A stretch of DNA of 64,000 bases from JBELHR01 sp049607205 (GCA_049607205.1 JBMYWH010000002.1:1-64000); one strand, 5' to 3'. Shown: positions 43,140 to 52,938, counted from the stretch's first letter. Notes: generated by a model not told the origin, from the letters alone. Numbers and translations: made by a program.

Positions 43140-45446
43140 ATGCTTACCCCGACACGTATTTATGCTTGGATTTCGATGATAATTATTGCTGGACTTATTT
43201 ATTTTTCTTTTGAAAGTATCAAGCCATCCATCGAATCATTGAACTCAGAACAAGCAACTTATTTCTCTGTAGAAAAGGCCTATGATCACCTGGGTCAAAT
43301 TGCTGGTCAACCCCATTATACTGGGTCTTCTGACCACGCTGTAGTACAAACTTATTTAGTAAAAGAACTTGAGAAGATGGGCTTGGAGGTTCAGCTTCAA
43401 AAAGGAGAGGCCATGTACGCTAATGGAACTCGAGCTACCAAAGTAACCAATATTATAGGGGAACTCAAAGCTCCAGGTAAAGGTCATCATAAGAAATTAC
43501 TACTAATGTCTCATTATGATTCCGCTACTCATTCCTCTTTAGGAGCTAGTGATGCAGGAAGTGGTGTTGTGGTTATTCTTGAGGTTTTAAGAGCCTTTAT
43601 TGAGGAGAATGCTGAGTTTTCAAATGATATATTAGTTGTGTTTACTGATGCAGAAGAAATTGGTCTTTTAGGTGCTGAACGTTTTGTTCATAGTTATGAG
43701 AGGGTTGAAGATATAGGTTTGGTTGTGAATTTTGAAGCACGTGGATCCGGTGGAACTTCTTATATGTTTATGGAGACTAACGATTTTAATCAGAAATTAT
43801 TTTCTGAATTTAACAAGGCAGATGTTCAAACACCAGTGGCTAATTCTTTGATGTATTCTATTTACAAACTATTACCCAATGATACTGACCTCACAGTAAT
43901 TCGTGAAAATGGGGACATACCAGGGTTTAATTTTGCCTTTATCGGGGATCACTTTGATTATCATACAGTTCAAGATAACGTTGCGCGAATGGATGAAAGT
44001 TCATTGATTCATCAAGCGGACTATCTAAGTCATACCTTGAGATATTTTGCAAAGGCGGACTTGTCAAACTTATCGGGAGGGCAAGATGAAATCTATGTGA
44101 ACTTCCCTGGAATAAAGATGCTTCATTATCCAGAGTCTTGGTCGATTCCACTTTTAGTTTTAGCCTATGTTATCTTTTTGGTCCTAGTCTTTTTAGGCCT
44201 TGGTCATGGAAGACTTTCTGTTGGAGGAATTATGAGGGGGTTTATTCCTTTGTTTTCTTCTTTAGTTATAGGTTTTGGAGTGTCCGCAGTTGGATGGAGG
44301 ATGCTTTTGAATATCTATCCCCAGTACAGAGATATTTTACACGGTTTTACTTATAATGGCTATGATTATATTACAGCCTTTATGTTTATTACTCTTGGCC
44401 TTACCTTGTCTATATATAGTCAGTATTTTAAGAAAGAAGATCGTGCTAATATTTTAGTGGCACCCTTGTTTTTCTGGATGTTTTTCAATTTTATTCTTTT
44501 GATTTTCTTACCTGGAGGTGCTTTTTTAATCATTCCAGTTTATTTTGGTTTGGCTTCACTTTATGTGGTTTTATTTCGATCTCAAAGAAAATTTACAACT
44601 TTTATAGCCCTCGCTTTATTAGCAGCACCTGCACTTTTCATTATTATGCCTTTTTTAAGGATGTTTCCAGTAGGTTTGGGACTCAAAGCTCTGGGAATAG
44701 CTTCTGTCTTTTTAGTGCTTGTAGTGAGCTTATTATTAGGTCTGTTAAATCAGTTTAAGCACAGAAGGTATTTAATCTTTATGAGTTTCACAATTGGTCT
44801 ATTATTTATGGTCAAAGCATCTTTTCATGCAGACTATTCCCTAGATCAAAAGAAACCTAACAGTTTGAACTATGTCTTCGATCAAGAAACGGGTAAGAGT
44901 TTCTGGGAAACCTACGATCGTGAATTGGATGCTTATAGTTCTCAAGTTATTAAGACTCAAGATCTGCAAGGTTCTTCTTTAGAATCGAATAAGAACGGGA
45001 AATATGATAGAGGGATAAGATGGCGCAGTGAGGCTCCTGATTTGAAATTGCCTAGTCCTATAGTATCTTATGATATGGACAGTCTAGGCTTTGTGAATTT
45101 AAAGATTAAAAGTAGTAGAGGAGCTAATAGATTTGACCTAAGAGCTTTAGAAAAGTTCTCTCTAGATTATTTTGAAGTGAATCATAGAAATGTTGAGGAT
45201 ACATTGGCTTTACGAGACCTAGGAATTCGCGATAGACTGAGTCTTTATCTTTTAGAAAACCCTGAAGATAGTTTAGAACTAAAATTCAGAACTAAACAAG
45301 GGATTAAGCCTAAGCTTGAACTTATTGAGGCCTCTTATGATTTATTGGATAATAACTACATTCAGTTAAAACCTAGAGAGCCTTATATGATGCCCACGCC
45401 TTTTGTACTCAATGACGCCATAATTTACAGAATGTCTTTAGAATAA
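43140..45446 (+). CDS. Membrane-bound M28 family aminopeptidase
   Basis: The product has 768 residues with an N-terminal anchor (8-25) and an M28 zinc peptidase domain (about 45-310). The metal ligands are in order: SHYDSA near 122-127, SDAGSGV near 139-145, DAEEIGLLG near 175-183, and HFDYHTVQD near 275-283. About nine transmembrane helices follow (340-560), then a C-terminal non-membrane region. This is the layout of vacuolar-like membrane proteases (Pff1-type). It probably trims peptides on the periplasmic side. Ends before a strong bidirectional terminator. Confidence 0.88.
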   Translation: MLTPTRIYAWISMIIIAGLIYFSFESIKPSIESLNSEQATYFSVEKAYDHLGQIAGQPHYTGSSDHAVVQTYLVKELEKMGLEVQLQKGEAMYANGTRATKVTNIIGELKAPGKGHHKKLLLMSHYDSATHSSLGASDAGSGVVVILEVLRAFIEENAEFSNDILVVFTDAEEIGLLGAERFVHSYERVEDIGLVVNFEARGSGGTSYMFMETNDFNQKLFSEFNKADVQTPVANSLMYSIYKLLPNDTDLTVIRENGDIPGFNFAFIGDHFDYHTVQDNVARMDESSLIHQADYLSHTLRYFAKADLSNLSGGQDEIYVNFPGIKMLHYPESWSIPLLVLAYVIFLVLVFLGLGHGRLSVGGIMRGFIPLFSSLVIGFGVSAVGWRMLLNIYPQYRDILHGFTYNGYDYITAFMFITLGLTLSIYSQYFKKEDRANILVAPLFFWMFFNFILLIFLPGGAFLIIPVYFGLASLYVVLFRSQRKFTTFIALALLAAPALFIIMPFLRMFPVGLGLKALGIASVFLVLVVSLLLGLLNQFKHRRYLIFMSFTIGLLFMVKASFHADYSLDQKKPNSLNYVFDQETGKSFWETYDRELDAYSSQVIKTQDLQGSSLESNKNGKYDRGIRWRSEAPDLKLPSPIVSYDMDSLGFVNLKIKSSRGANRFDLRALEKFSLDYFEVNHRNVEDTLALRDLGIRDRLSLYLLENPEDSLELKFRTKQGIKPKLELIEASYDLLDNNYIQLKPREPYMMPTPFVLNDAIIYRMSLE

Positions 45447-45478
45447 AAAAAGCCTCATGTCAAACATGAGGCTTTTTT
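45445..45478. terminator. Bidirectional terminator between M28 peptidase and pyk
   Basis: AGCCTCATGT (45451-45460) and ACATGAGGCT (45464-45473) around CAA form a perfect 10-bp stem, with A and T runs on the flanks. It separates two convergent genes. Confidence 0.92.
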
Positions 45479-45497
45479 AATATAGTTGATAAGAATC

Positions 45498-46919
45498 TTA
45501 AAGTTGTGAGATTCTTAAAGTATTTGTTTTACCTTTTTTTGAATCAGGCATAGAGCTCAAGTTGATTACAAAGTCACCAGGGGCTGCGTATCCTTGCTCA
45601 AGAGCATTGGCATTTAATTCCTCAATAGTTTCATTAGTACCTTTATTTCCTTCATAATAGAATGCCTTAACACCCCATAATAAGTTTAGCATAGTACAAA
45701 CTCTTTTGTTGCTTGAATAGGCTAGAATATTAGATTTAGGTCTCCATGAAGAAATATGAAAGGCTGTATAACCTGAATTGGTAATCGTTGAAATTGCACC
45801 AGCTTCAATATTGTCAGCCATCACTGCTGCAGATTGACAAATTGATTTGGTAATATAACGACCATCTCTTGTTTTAGGTTCTTTTCTAGGTACTTTAATC
45901 AAATCAGAGAATTCAACAGATTCAATAATGTTTCTCATTTGTTTAATCACCGTTACAGGGAATTTACCAACTGAAGTCTCTCCAGAAAGCATTACTGCAT
46001 CAGCACCATCCATAATTGAGTTTGCAACATCATTTACCTCCGCACGAGTTGGAACTTCGTTCTCAATCATGGTTTCCATCATTTGAGTAGCGATGATCAC
46101 CGGCTTGCGTGCAATTTTTGCTTTGCGTACCAATTCTTTTTGAATTAATGGAACCTCATGTGCAGGAATCTCAACACCTAGATCTCCACGAGCCACCATA
46201 ATACCGTCAGTCTTAGCCATAATAGCATCAATATTTGCAATGGCTTCAGGTTTCTCGATTTTAGAAATTACTGGAATTCTAAACTCAGGTGATTCTGCAG
46301 CAATCAAATCGTGAATACTATCTAGATCTTGAGGGTTTCTTACAAAAGAAAGTGCAATCCAATCAACTTTTTGACTGATGGCAAATTTTGCATCCTCAAC
46401 ATCTTTTTCTGTAAGTGCCGGTAATGAAATATTAGTATTAGGTAAGTTTACCCCTTTTTTACTTTTTAATGGTCCACCGCGCAATACACGAGTGGTTACA
46501 TTTTTTTCCATGTCAGTAGAAACTACTTCAAAAGCTAATTTACCGTCATCCACTAAGATATGCTCTCCAGCCTTTACATCTTTAGGAAAACGTTGGTAAG
46601 TCATAAATGCTTTTTCGGCTGTTCCTTCAGTTTGTTCTGTCGTAAATACAAATTCTTGACCTAATTTTAGAACGACATCATCATTCATCACTCCTACGCG
46701 AAGTTTAGGTCCTTGTAAATCTGCTAAGATTGAAACATTGAATCCCAACTCATCGTTAAGTTCACGAATTGTTTTAATTTTATGGGCCACTCCTTCGTAA
46801 TCTGCATGAGAGAAATTAATTCTAAATACATTTACTCCTGCAATAATCAATTCTCTTAAGACGTCTTTCGTGTCAGTAGCGGGTCCAAGCGTAGCTACAA
46901 TCTTTGTTTTTTTACTCAT
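45498..46919 (-). CDS. pyk: Pyruvate kinase
   Basis: The 473-residue enzyme makes pyruvate and ATP from phosphoenolpyruvate, the last step of glycolysis. Family motifs: KIVATLGPATDT at the N-terminus, NFSHADYE near 36-43, the catalytic Lys segment VISKIEKPEAIANIDAI near 218-234, MVARGDLGVEIP near 241-252 and DGADAVMLSGETSVGKFPV near 300-318. The C-terminal domain is complete. It lies 2 bp after the IPExxxVDY gene, as usual in flavobacteria. Confidence 0.96.
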   Translation of the reverse strand: MSKKTKIVATLGPATDTKDVLRELIIAGVNVFRINFSHADYEGVAHKIKTIRELNDELGFNVSILADLQGPKLRVGVMNDDVVLKLGQEFVFTTEQTEGTAEKAFMTYQRFPKDVKAGEHILVDDGKLAFEVVSTDMEKNVTTRVLRGGPLKSKKGVNLPNTNISLPALTEKDVEDAKFAISQKVDWIALSFVRNPQDLDSIHDLIAAESPEFRIPVISKIEKPEAIANIDAIMAKTDGIMVARGDLGVEIPAHEVPLIQKELVRKAKIARKPVIIATQMMETMIENEVPTRAEVNDVANSIMDGADAVMLSGETSVGKFPVTVIKQMRNIIESVEFSDLIKVPRKEPKTRDGRYITKSICQSAAVMADNIEAGAISTITNSGYTAFHISSWRPKSNILAYSSNKRVCTMLNLLWGVKAFYYEGNKGTNETIEELNANALEQGYAAPGDFVINLSSMPDSKKGKTNTLRISQL

Positions 46920-46921
46920 TT

Positions 46922-47401
46922 TTAAAAAATTAAAAATTCTATTGTTTTTAGTTCTGTTAAAGCAACCTCATACGCAGTTTGCACTTGAGGGAGCTCTTTA
47001 ATACTTCCTGTTATTTGCTGTAGTTCTTGGTCAGTTAATTCTCCAGTTATTTTCAAGAAATAGTCAATTTGTTTTTTTTCAGGAAACAAATAATTTAATT
47101 CTTCCATTGCGCCAAACAAACTTGTCAAATCCTCTTGATCTTGCTCAATTTCAACGCGGTCTTTGTTGTTAATCAAATGAATTTCTTGATCTGAATACTC
47201 ATTATAACATCCAAAAAGACTAAAGCTAGAATTGAATTTTAGATTCTTAAAATCTAAGTCATTCTCCAACTTCTCAAGAGAATAGCCAAGGCCTTGATTC
47301 AAAAAATAGGCAAGCCTATAATCTTCCAAAACAGACACAATACCAATGAGTTTAAAACTTTCCTCTTCCATGAAGTCTAAGTCCAAGGTCATTTTAGGCA
47401 T
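46922..47401 (-). CDS. IPExxxVDY family protein
   Basis: The 159-residue soluble protein carries the family signature in the variant FPEKKQIDYFLKI near residues 102-114. The family is confined to Bacteroidota and is nearly always placed between rnc and pyk, as here, 2 bp from pyk. Its function is unknown. The acidic stretch EIEQDQEDLT near 83-92 is of no obvious meaning. Confidence 0.88.
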   Translation of the reverse strand: MPKMTLDLDFMEEESFKLIGIVSVLEDYRLAYFLNQGLGYSLEKLENDLDFKNLKFNSSFSLFGCYNEYSDQEIHLINNKDRVEIEQDQEDLTSLFGAMEELNYLFPEKKQIDYFLKITGELTDQELQQITGSIKELPQVQTAYEVALTELKTIEFLIF

Positions 47402-47491
47402 AGTTCTGTTTTTAGATTTTGTTTTGCAAATTTACTAATTGTGAAGCAATTAAAGTAATTATTATGCGAAAACGATGTAGACTAAGTATTT

Positions 47492-48232
47492 TTACATCTT
47501 GTTTTGAAGTACAAAATAGGCTCTTTTAGAAGCTATTTCTTCTGCTTTTTTCTTAGAGGTAGCACGTCCTTTTGAAATAATTTTATCACCTATAAATAGT
47601 CTTACGCTGAAGTGCTTCTGGTTCTGGTTACCACTGTCTTCGAAAACTTCATATTTCAGGCTTTCACGGTTTTTTTGAGTCCATTCCACGATAAGACTTT
47701 TGTAGGAAGAAATCTTACCTTGTAGCTGAGGTATGTCTACGTATTTATCAATAATTTGTTTAGAGATGAATTTCTCGCAAGCAAGATATCCCTTGTCTAA
47801 ATAAATTGCTCCAATAAGAGCTTCAAAGAGGTTACCATTAATATTGTTTCCTATTTTACTTTTAGAAACTTTGCTTTGCACTAAAGCCACGAGGTTTAAA
47901 TCTTTCCCTAATTTGTTCAGATGTTCTCTACTGACGATCTTTGATCTCATTTGGGTAAGAAATCCTTCGTTTGCAGCAGGATAAGCATCGAAAAGATAGG
48001 CTGCAACCATAGAGCCTAACATAGCATCTCCTAAATATTCAAGACGCTCGTAGTTTACATAGATTCCATCTTTGTTCTTTTTACGAACAGAACTATGGGT
48101 AAACGCCTCCTGATATAAAGAGAGATTCTTAGGCTTAAAATTTAAGATGCTTTGAAGTTTTCCACTAAAATCTTTCTCCTCTTTTGTTTTAGAAGAGGCT
48201 TTAGAAGATATTTTACGGAAAATTCGCTTCAT
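47492..48232 (-). CDS. rnc: Ribonuclease III
   Basis: The 246-residue enzyme cuts double-stranded RNA in rRNA maturation and RNA decay. The RNase III domain holds ERLEYLGDAMLG near 63-74 with the catalytic Glu/Asp set and a second Asp/Glu site LFEALIGAIYLDKG near 135-148. A dsRNA-binding domain follows (about 178-244, ending KKKAEEIASKRAYFVL). It begins 12 bp after fabF, in the usual acpP-fabF-rnc operon. Confidence 0.95.
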   Translation of the reverse strand: MKRIFRKISSKASSKTKEEKDFSGKLQSILNFKPKNLSLYQEAFTHSSVRKKNKDGIYVNYERLEYLGDAMLGSMVAAYLFDAYPAANEGFLTQMRSKIVSREHLNKLGKDLNLVALVQSKVSKSKIGNNINGNLFEALIGAIYLDKGYLACEKFISKQIIDKYVDIPQLQGKISSYKSLIVEWTQKNRESLKYEVFEDSGNQNQKHFSVRLFIGDKIISKGRATSKKKAEEIASKRAYFVLQNKM

Positions 48233-48244
48233 AGAAAAGTTTAA

Positions 48245-49492
48245 CTATTCCCACTTTTTAAAGACCACACAAGCATTGTGTCCTCCGAAACCAAAAGTAT
48301 TACTCATAGCAATTTTAATGTCTCTTTTCTGAGCCTTATTAAAAGTAAAGTTCAGTTTTTCATCAAAACGCTCATCTGGCGTACTATGATTAATCGTTGG
48401 TGGAATAACACCTTCTTGTAGGGCTTTAATTGAGGCAATAGCTTCAATAGCTCCAGCAGCTCCCAATAAGTGTCCAGTCATGGACTTGGTAGAATTGATG
48501 TTTAGATTGTAGGCGTGATCACCAAAAACCTTTTGAATGGCTGTAACTTCAGCAACATCTCCAAGAGGTGTTGAAGTTCCGTGCACATTAATTGCGTCTA
48601 CATCCTCTATTGAAAGGCCGGCATCTTTAAGACAGTTCTGCATTACCTTAGTTGCTCCTAATCCTTCTGGATGTGGTGCGGTAATGTGATGTGCATCTGC
48701 TGATAATCCACCTCCTAATAGCTCTGCATAAATCGTAGCGCCACGAGCCACTGCATGGTCATAGTCTTCTAAGATTAATGCACCCGCTCCTTCTCCTAAG
48801 ACAAATCCATCTCTTTCTTTGTCAAATGGTCTTGAAGCAGTTTTAGGGTCGTCATTTCTAGTCGATAAGGCATGTAATGCATTAAATCCTCCAACTCCTG
48901 CGTCAATAACAGCCGCTTCAGAACCACCGGTTACGATGATGTCCGCTTGACCTAAACGAATGTAGTTAAAAGAATCAATAATAGCATTTGCTGAAGAAGC
49001 ACAAGCCGATACCGTTGTGAAATTCGGTCCTCTTAATCCATATTTGATTGAGATATACCCTGGGGCGATATCTGGAATCATTTTAGGAATGAAAAATGGG
49101 TTAAAACGAGGTCCCTTTTCTTCGTCATAAGCTTGAACTTCCTTTTGGAAAGTTTCTAAACCTCCGACACCGGCACCCCATATAACACCAATACGATCTA
49201 AATCGAGTTGTGAAAAATCCAATTTTGCATCCAGTACTGCTTCATCAGCAGCAACCATAGCATATTGAGTGAACTTATCCATTTTACGCGCTTCTTTGCG
49301 GTCAATATGGTCCGTCACTTTAAAATCTTTCACTTCACAAGCAAAACGAGTCTTGAACTTGGTGGCATCAAAATGTGTGATAGGTGCAGCTCCGCTGACC
49401 CCACTAACCAAAGCGTTCCAATACTCTTCTAGATTATTTCCGATTGGTGTCAATGCACCAAGTCCAGTTACAACAACTCGTTTCAATTTCAT
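48245..49492 (-). CDS. fabF: Beta-ketoacyl-ACP synthase II
   Basis: The 415-residue condensing enzyme elongates fatty acids with malonyl-ACP. The Cys-His-His triad lies in SACASSAN (Cys near 164), NVHGTSTPLGD (His near 304) and TKSMTGHLLGAAG (His near 341), with the GFGGHN end motif near 401-406. It starts 7 bp after acpP and is co-transcribed with it. Confidence 0.96.
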   Translation of the reverse strand: MKLKRVVVTGLGALTPIGNNLEEYWNALVSGVSGAAPITHFDATKFKTRFACEVKDFKVTDHIDRKEARKMDKFTQYAMVAADEAVLDAKLDFSQLDLDRIGVIWGAGVGGLETFQKEVQAYDEEKGPRFNPFFIPKMIPDIAPGYISIKYGLRGPNFTTVSACASSANAIIDSFNYIRLGQADIIVTGGSEAAVIDAGVGGFNALHALSTRNDDPKTASRPFDKERDGFVLGEGAGALILEDYDHAVARGATIYAELLGGGLSADAHHITAPHPEGLGATKVMQNCLKDAGLSIEDVDAINVHGTSTPLGDVAEVTAIQKVFGDHAYNLNINSTKSMTGHLLGAAGAIEAIASIKALQEGVIPPTINHSTPDERFDEKLNFTFNKAQKRDIKIAMSNTFGFGGHNACVVFKKWE

Positions 49493-49499
49493 ATGAAAA

Positions 49500-49736
49500 T
49501 TACTTTTTTGCTTCTTCGATATAGCTAATTGCTTGACCTACAGTACCGATGTTTTCTGCTTGATCGTCCGGGATTTGGATATCAAATTCCTTTTCGAATT
49601 CCATGATTAACTCCACAGTATCCAATGAATCTGCTCCTAAATCGTTTGTGAAGCTAGCTGCTGTAGTTACTTCGTTCTCGTCAACACCTAACTTGTCAAC
49701 GATAATCGCTTTTACTCTTGATGCAATGTCTGACAT
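49500..49736 (-). CDS. acpP: Acyl carrier protein
   Basis: The protein is 78 residues from the ATG at 49736; the ORF extends upstream to 49811, but the added residues are not ACP-like and lie in the promoter. The phosphopantetheine Ser sits in GADSLDTVEL near 36-45. ACP carries growing acyl chains through fatty-acid synthesis. Followed by fabF after 7 bp. A canonical promoter lies at 49769-49797. Confidence 0.95.
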   Translation of the reverse strand: MSDIASRVKAIIVDKLGVDENEVTTAASFTNDLGADSLDTVELIMEFEKEFDIQIPDDQAENIGTVGQAISYIEEAKK

Positions 49737-49768
49737 AATATTGTATTTATTTAAATTTAAAATCGATG

Positions 49769-49797
49769 CAAATTTATAAAACTTTACATTTATACAA
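49769..49797 (-). promoter_or_regulatory. Promoter of the acpP-fabF-rnc operon
   Basis: On the minus strand TTG (49797-49795), an 18-nt spacer and TAAATTTG (49776-49769) match the flavobacterial consensus TTG-N17..23-TAnnTTTG. Transcription would start near 49763, leaving a leader of about 27 nt before acpP. Confidence 0.7.
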
Positions 49798-49849
49798 GCA
49801 AAAGGTTTCATTATTGTACATCAGTATTTAAAAAAAACCGATTTTTGCC

Positions 49850-49881
49850 TTGTAAAACGTGGGGTAAACATAGTAAATTTA
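49850..49881 (+). promoter_or_regulatory. Candidate promoter of purN
   Basis: TTG (49850-49852), a 21-nt spacer and TAAATTTA (49874-49881), one base off TAnnTTTG. The start codon of purN follows 27 bp later. It lies back to back with the acpP promoter. Confidence 0.55.
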
Positions 49882-49908
49882 ATTTTAAAATTTCAATAAA
49901 ACAAAAAG

Positions 49909-50487
49909 ATGATTCAAATTGCAATTTTTGCATCCGGTTCCGGGACGAATGCTGAAAATATCGCTCAATACTTTGATAAACAAGAGTTTGTGTCTGTGTC
50001 GAGAGTCTACTATAATAGAAAAGAAGCAGGTGTTGTTCAAAGGATGAAGCCTTTGCATATACCTTGCACTTATGTGAAAAACAGCGAATTTCGATCTGGT
50101 GAAATTCTAAAAGATTTAAATAAAAAAAATATTGATTTTATTGTTTTAGCGGGATTTTTAGTTAAGATTCCTCAGGAATTGATTCATGCTTATCCCAATA
50201 AAATCATCAATATTCATCCATCTTTATTACCTAAATATGGTGGAAAAGGAATGTATGGATCTTATGTACATGATGCGGTGAAGGCTTCAGGAGATGCCAA
50301 AACAGGAATTACAATTCATTTGGTTAATGAAGAGTATGATAAAGGAGCCATCTTATTTCAGGCAGAAACGGAAGTGTCTAATAAGGATAGTGTTGAGGAT
50401 ATTGCTAAGAAGGTTCATCAGTTAGAATATGCCCATTTCCCTAATGTTTTAGAACGTTATTTTAAAGAATATGGCCAAGAAGTCTAA
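49909..50487 (+). CDS. purN: Phosphoribosylglycinamide formyltransferase
   Basis: The 192-residue enzyme formylates GAR using 10-formyl-THF in purine synthesis. Motifs: FASGSGTNAENI near 7-18 for phosphate binding, the catalytic Asn/His region INIHPSLLPKYGGKGMYG near 100-117, and the Asp in VNEEYDKGAIL near 141-151. Length matches PurN. It overlaps the RNase H gene by 17 bp. Confidence 0.95.
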   Translation: MIQIAIFASGSGTNAENIAQYFDKQEFVSVSRVYYNRKEAGVVQRMKPLHIPCTYVKNSEFRSGEILKDLNKKNIDFIVLAGFLVKIPQELIHAYPNKIINIHPSLLPKYGGKGMYGSYVHDAVKASGDAKTGITIHLVNEEYDKGAILFQAETEVSNKDSVEDIAKKVHQLEYAHFPNVLERYFKEYGQEV

Positions 50488-51088
50488 ATTTTATGTGGTT
50501 TGGAAGGGAGTGAGTCCAGGAATTTATAATTCTTGGACAGATTGCCAATTGCAAATTAAAGGTTTTACTGGAGCACTGTACAAGTCTTATCCGAATAAGG
50601 CAGAGGCTCAAGCGGCATATCAGATGGGGCCTTCGGCTCTAAAAAGTGGGACTAAAGTTAAAGTGACTTATCCACAAAACGTGCTACAGGAAGCTTTATC
50701 GGTAGATGCTGCCTGTGCAGGGAATCCCGGTAAAATGGAGTATAGAGGGGTAATCGTCGGGACTAAACAAGAAATTTTCAAACAAGGTCCTTATAATAAT
50801 GGAACGAATAATATTGGAGAATTTCTAGCAATTGTGCATGCGCTAGCCCTTTTAAAAAACAAGAAAATGGACAAATTTCCTATTTATACAGATTCTCGCA
50901 CGGCTATGTCTTGGGTTAAAAAGAAGGAATGCCGAACTAATTTGGTTTTTGATTCTTCAAATGCAGAGCTGCTGAAACTTGTCAAAAGAGCGGAGGATTG
51001 GCTCAAAAACAATAGCTATAGAAATCCTATCTTGAAATGGGAAACTAAAGATTGGGGCGAAATTCCCGCCGATTTCGGTAGGAAATAG
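50471..51088 (+). CDS. Ribonuclease H with N-terminal viroplasmin-like domain
   Basis: The product has 205 residues. Residues about 5-50 (FYVVWKGVSPGIYNSWTDCQ) form the RNase H1 hybrid-binding (caulimovirus VI-like) domain. The RNase H fold follows, with D (VDAACAGNPG near 76), E (NNIGEFLAI near 117), D (YTDSRTA near 141) and a final D (near 201), the catalytic set. It degrades RNA in RNA-DNA hybrids. The start overlaps purN by 17 bp and no better start is seen downstream. Confidence 0.9.
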   Translation: MAKKSKFYVVWKGVSPGIYNSWTDCQLQIKGFTGALYKSYPNKAEAQAAYQMGPSALKSGTKVKVTYPQNVLQEALSVDAACAGNPGKMEYRGVIVGTKQEIFKQGPYNNGTNNIGEFLAIVHALALLKNKKMDKFPIYTDSRTAMSWVKKKECRTNLVFDSSNAELLKLVKRAEDWLKNNSYRNPILKWETKDWGEIPADFGRK

Positions 51089-51607
51089 CTATGATTTCAG
51101 TCTTTCTACAATGACTTTAGTTGGAAGCGATCCAACGTGTTTACTAGTTAATTTACCAGTCTTATCGTAAAAGAATAAGGAAGGCGTAGCTTCAATATTA
51201 TAAAGTTGAGGGAATTCCCATTTAGGATCTACTAAAAAATTAAGTTGATGTTGAACTCCTATCTTTAGGGCGTCTTTAAATCTTAAAATCTGTTTAGCGT
51301 CTTCTATAGAGATTAAATAAACATTATAAGGATCTAGAATCCTGGAATGATCTCTCAATTCTTTTACCTCATCAATACAATGACTACACTCTGTAGAATA
51401 GTATATGAGTAAGGTTTCTTTTGTATCCAGAATTTCCTGGAGATTAAACGCATTTCCATCCAGTGTTCTTAACTCTAGATCTGGCATTTGCTCAATTAAG
51501 GCAGTACCTTGAGACTTATAGTATATTTTTTTTGTAATGTCTATTCCCAGGTAAACTACCGCTATAGTCAGGATTAGAGTAATACCTCTTTTAAGTTTTG
51601 GATTCAT
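51089..51607 (-). CDS. Membrane-anchored thioredoxin-like protein
   Basis: The product has 172 residues: an N-terminal transmembrane segment (about 8-26) followed by a TlpA/redoxin-like fold. The redox motif is CSHC near residue 75 (YYSTECSHC), with the cis-Pro segment EATPSLFFYD near 142-151. It probably acts in the periplasm as a disulfide reductant or oxidant; the partner is unknown. It ends one base after the RNase H gene (convergent) and begins 19 bp after sufS on the same strand. Confidence 0.85.
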   Translation of the reverse strand: MNPKLKRGITLILTIAVVYLGIDITKKIYYKSQGTALIEQMPDLELRTLDGNAFNLQEILDTKETLLIYYSTECSHCIDEVKELRDHSRILDPYNVYLISIEDAKQILRFKDALKIGVQHQLNFLVDPKWEFPQLYNIEATPSLFFYDKTGKLTSKHVGSLPTKVIVERLKS

Positions 51608-51626
51608 ACTTTAAAAATAGAAAAAT

Positions 51627-52844
51627 TTATTTAAGCATCATTCTTGCTTTTGCTAGTGCTTCAATGAAACGATCTACATCTTCTTTTGTGTTGTAAAAGG
51701 CAAAAGATGCTCGAACCGTTCCCGGTATTTCGAAACGCTGCATTAGGGGTTGCGTACAGTGATGTCCCGTTCTCACAGCCACTCCTAATTTATCAATTAT
51801 CACTCCTACGTCGTAGGGATGTACATCGCGAAGGTTGAAGGAAATAACACTAGCTTTGTTTTCTGCCGTACCGTAATAGTCTATATCGTCGAATTGCTTC
51901 ATTTGCTCCATGGCATAGTCGTGAAGTTCCTGTTCCCTTTGTGCGATATAATCGACTCCGATCTCTTCCATATAATCTACCGCAGCACCGAGACCTATTC
52001 CTCCTGCAATATTAGGAGTTCCTGCCTCGAACTTATGAGGTAATTCTGCATAAGTGGTTTTATCAAAAGTGACCTCTGCAATCATTTCTCCACCTCCTTG
52101 ATAGACTTCCATCTTATTTAAAAGAGCCTCTTTACCATATAAAAAACCTACTCCAGTGGGTCCATACATTTTATGACCTGAACTGACATAGAAATCACAA
52201 TTTAAAGCTTGAACATCAACTTTCATATGAGGCGTAGCCTGTGCGCCATCGATCAGCACTAAAGCACCCACCTTATGGGCCTTATTTATGAATTCTTCGA
52301 TTGGATTTACGGTGCCTAAGGTGTTGGAGACATGTGAAACTGCAAGGACTTTAGTTTTAGCGCTTAATAGCGCATCAAAACTTTCCATAGAGAGTGTTCC
52401 GTCGTCCTTAAGTTCAATTACTTTAAGAACCGCTCCAGTACGCTCGCAAAGCATTTGCCAAGGAACAATGTTTGCATGATGCTCTAAGGTGGAAATTAAT
52501 ATCTCGTCTCCCTTGTGAATCATTTTATTCAAACCATTGGCCACTAGATTGATGCCCATAGTAGTTCCTGTTGTGAAAATTACTTCATGTGCAAGCGGCG
52601 CATTGATGAATTTTTGAACTTTGATTCTAGCCTGTTCATAAGCATCTGTAGCCTTTTGACTCAAGAAGTGTACCCCACGATGTATGTTCGCATTGTCGTT
52701 CTTATAATACTTTTCAATGGTCTCAATAACCTGAACTGGTGTTTGTGCTGTGGCTGCATTGTCTAAATAAACTAAGGGGCGCTTGTTGACCTCCCTATTT
52801 AAAATAGGAAAGTCTTCTCTGATCTGTTCAATATTTCTTTGCAT
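51627..52844 (-). CDS. sufS: Cysteine desulfurase SufS
   Basis: The 405-residue PLP enzyme releases sulfur from cysteine for iron-sulfur assembly. The PLP Lys lies in SSGHKMYGPTG near 222-232, and the active-site Cys in VRTGHHCTQPLM near 356-367, which is the short-loop SufS type (group II). N-terminal YLDNAATAQTP near 26-36 also fits. It is separated from sufBCD by the serine hydrolase gene on the other strand and has its own upstream region with a TATCTTTG element on the minus strand at 52865-52872. Confidence 0.95.
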   Translation of the reverse strand: MQRNIEQIREDFPILNREVNKRPLVYLDNAATAQTPVQVIETIEKYYKNDNANIHRGVHFLSQKATDAYEQARIKVQKFINAPLAHEVIFTTGTTMGINLVANGLNKMIHKGDEILISTLEHHANIVPWQMLCERTGAVLKVIELKDDGTLSMESFDALLSAKTKVLAVSHVSNTLGTVNPIEEFINKAHKVGALVLIDGAQATPHMKVDVQALNCDFYVSSGHKMYGPTGVGFLYGKEALLNKMEVYQGGGEMIAEVTFDKTTYAELPHKFEAGTPNIAGGIGLGAAVDYMEEIGVDYIAQREQELHDYAMEQMKQFDDIDYYGTAENKASVISFNLRDVHPYDVGVIIDKLGVAVRTGHHCTQPLMQRFEIPGTVRASFAFYNTKEDVDRFIEALAKARMMLK

Positions 52845-52938
52845 GGCTGTCTCTTATTTCCCTACAAAGATACATCATGCAGCTTAAAAAAAAACCCTAT
52901 TTTTGTTTATATCACTTCACAATCAAACAGGTTTATTT

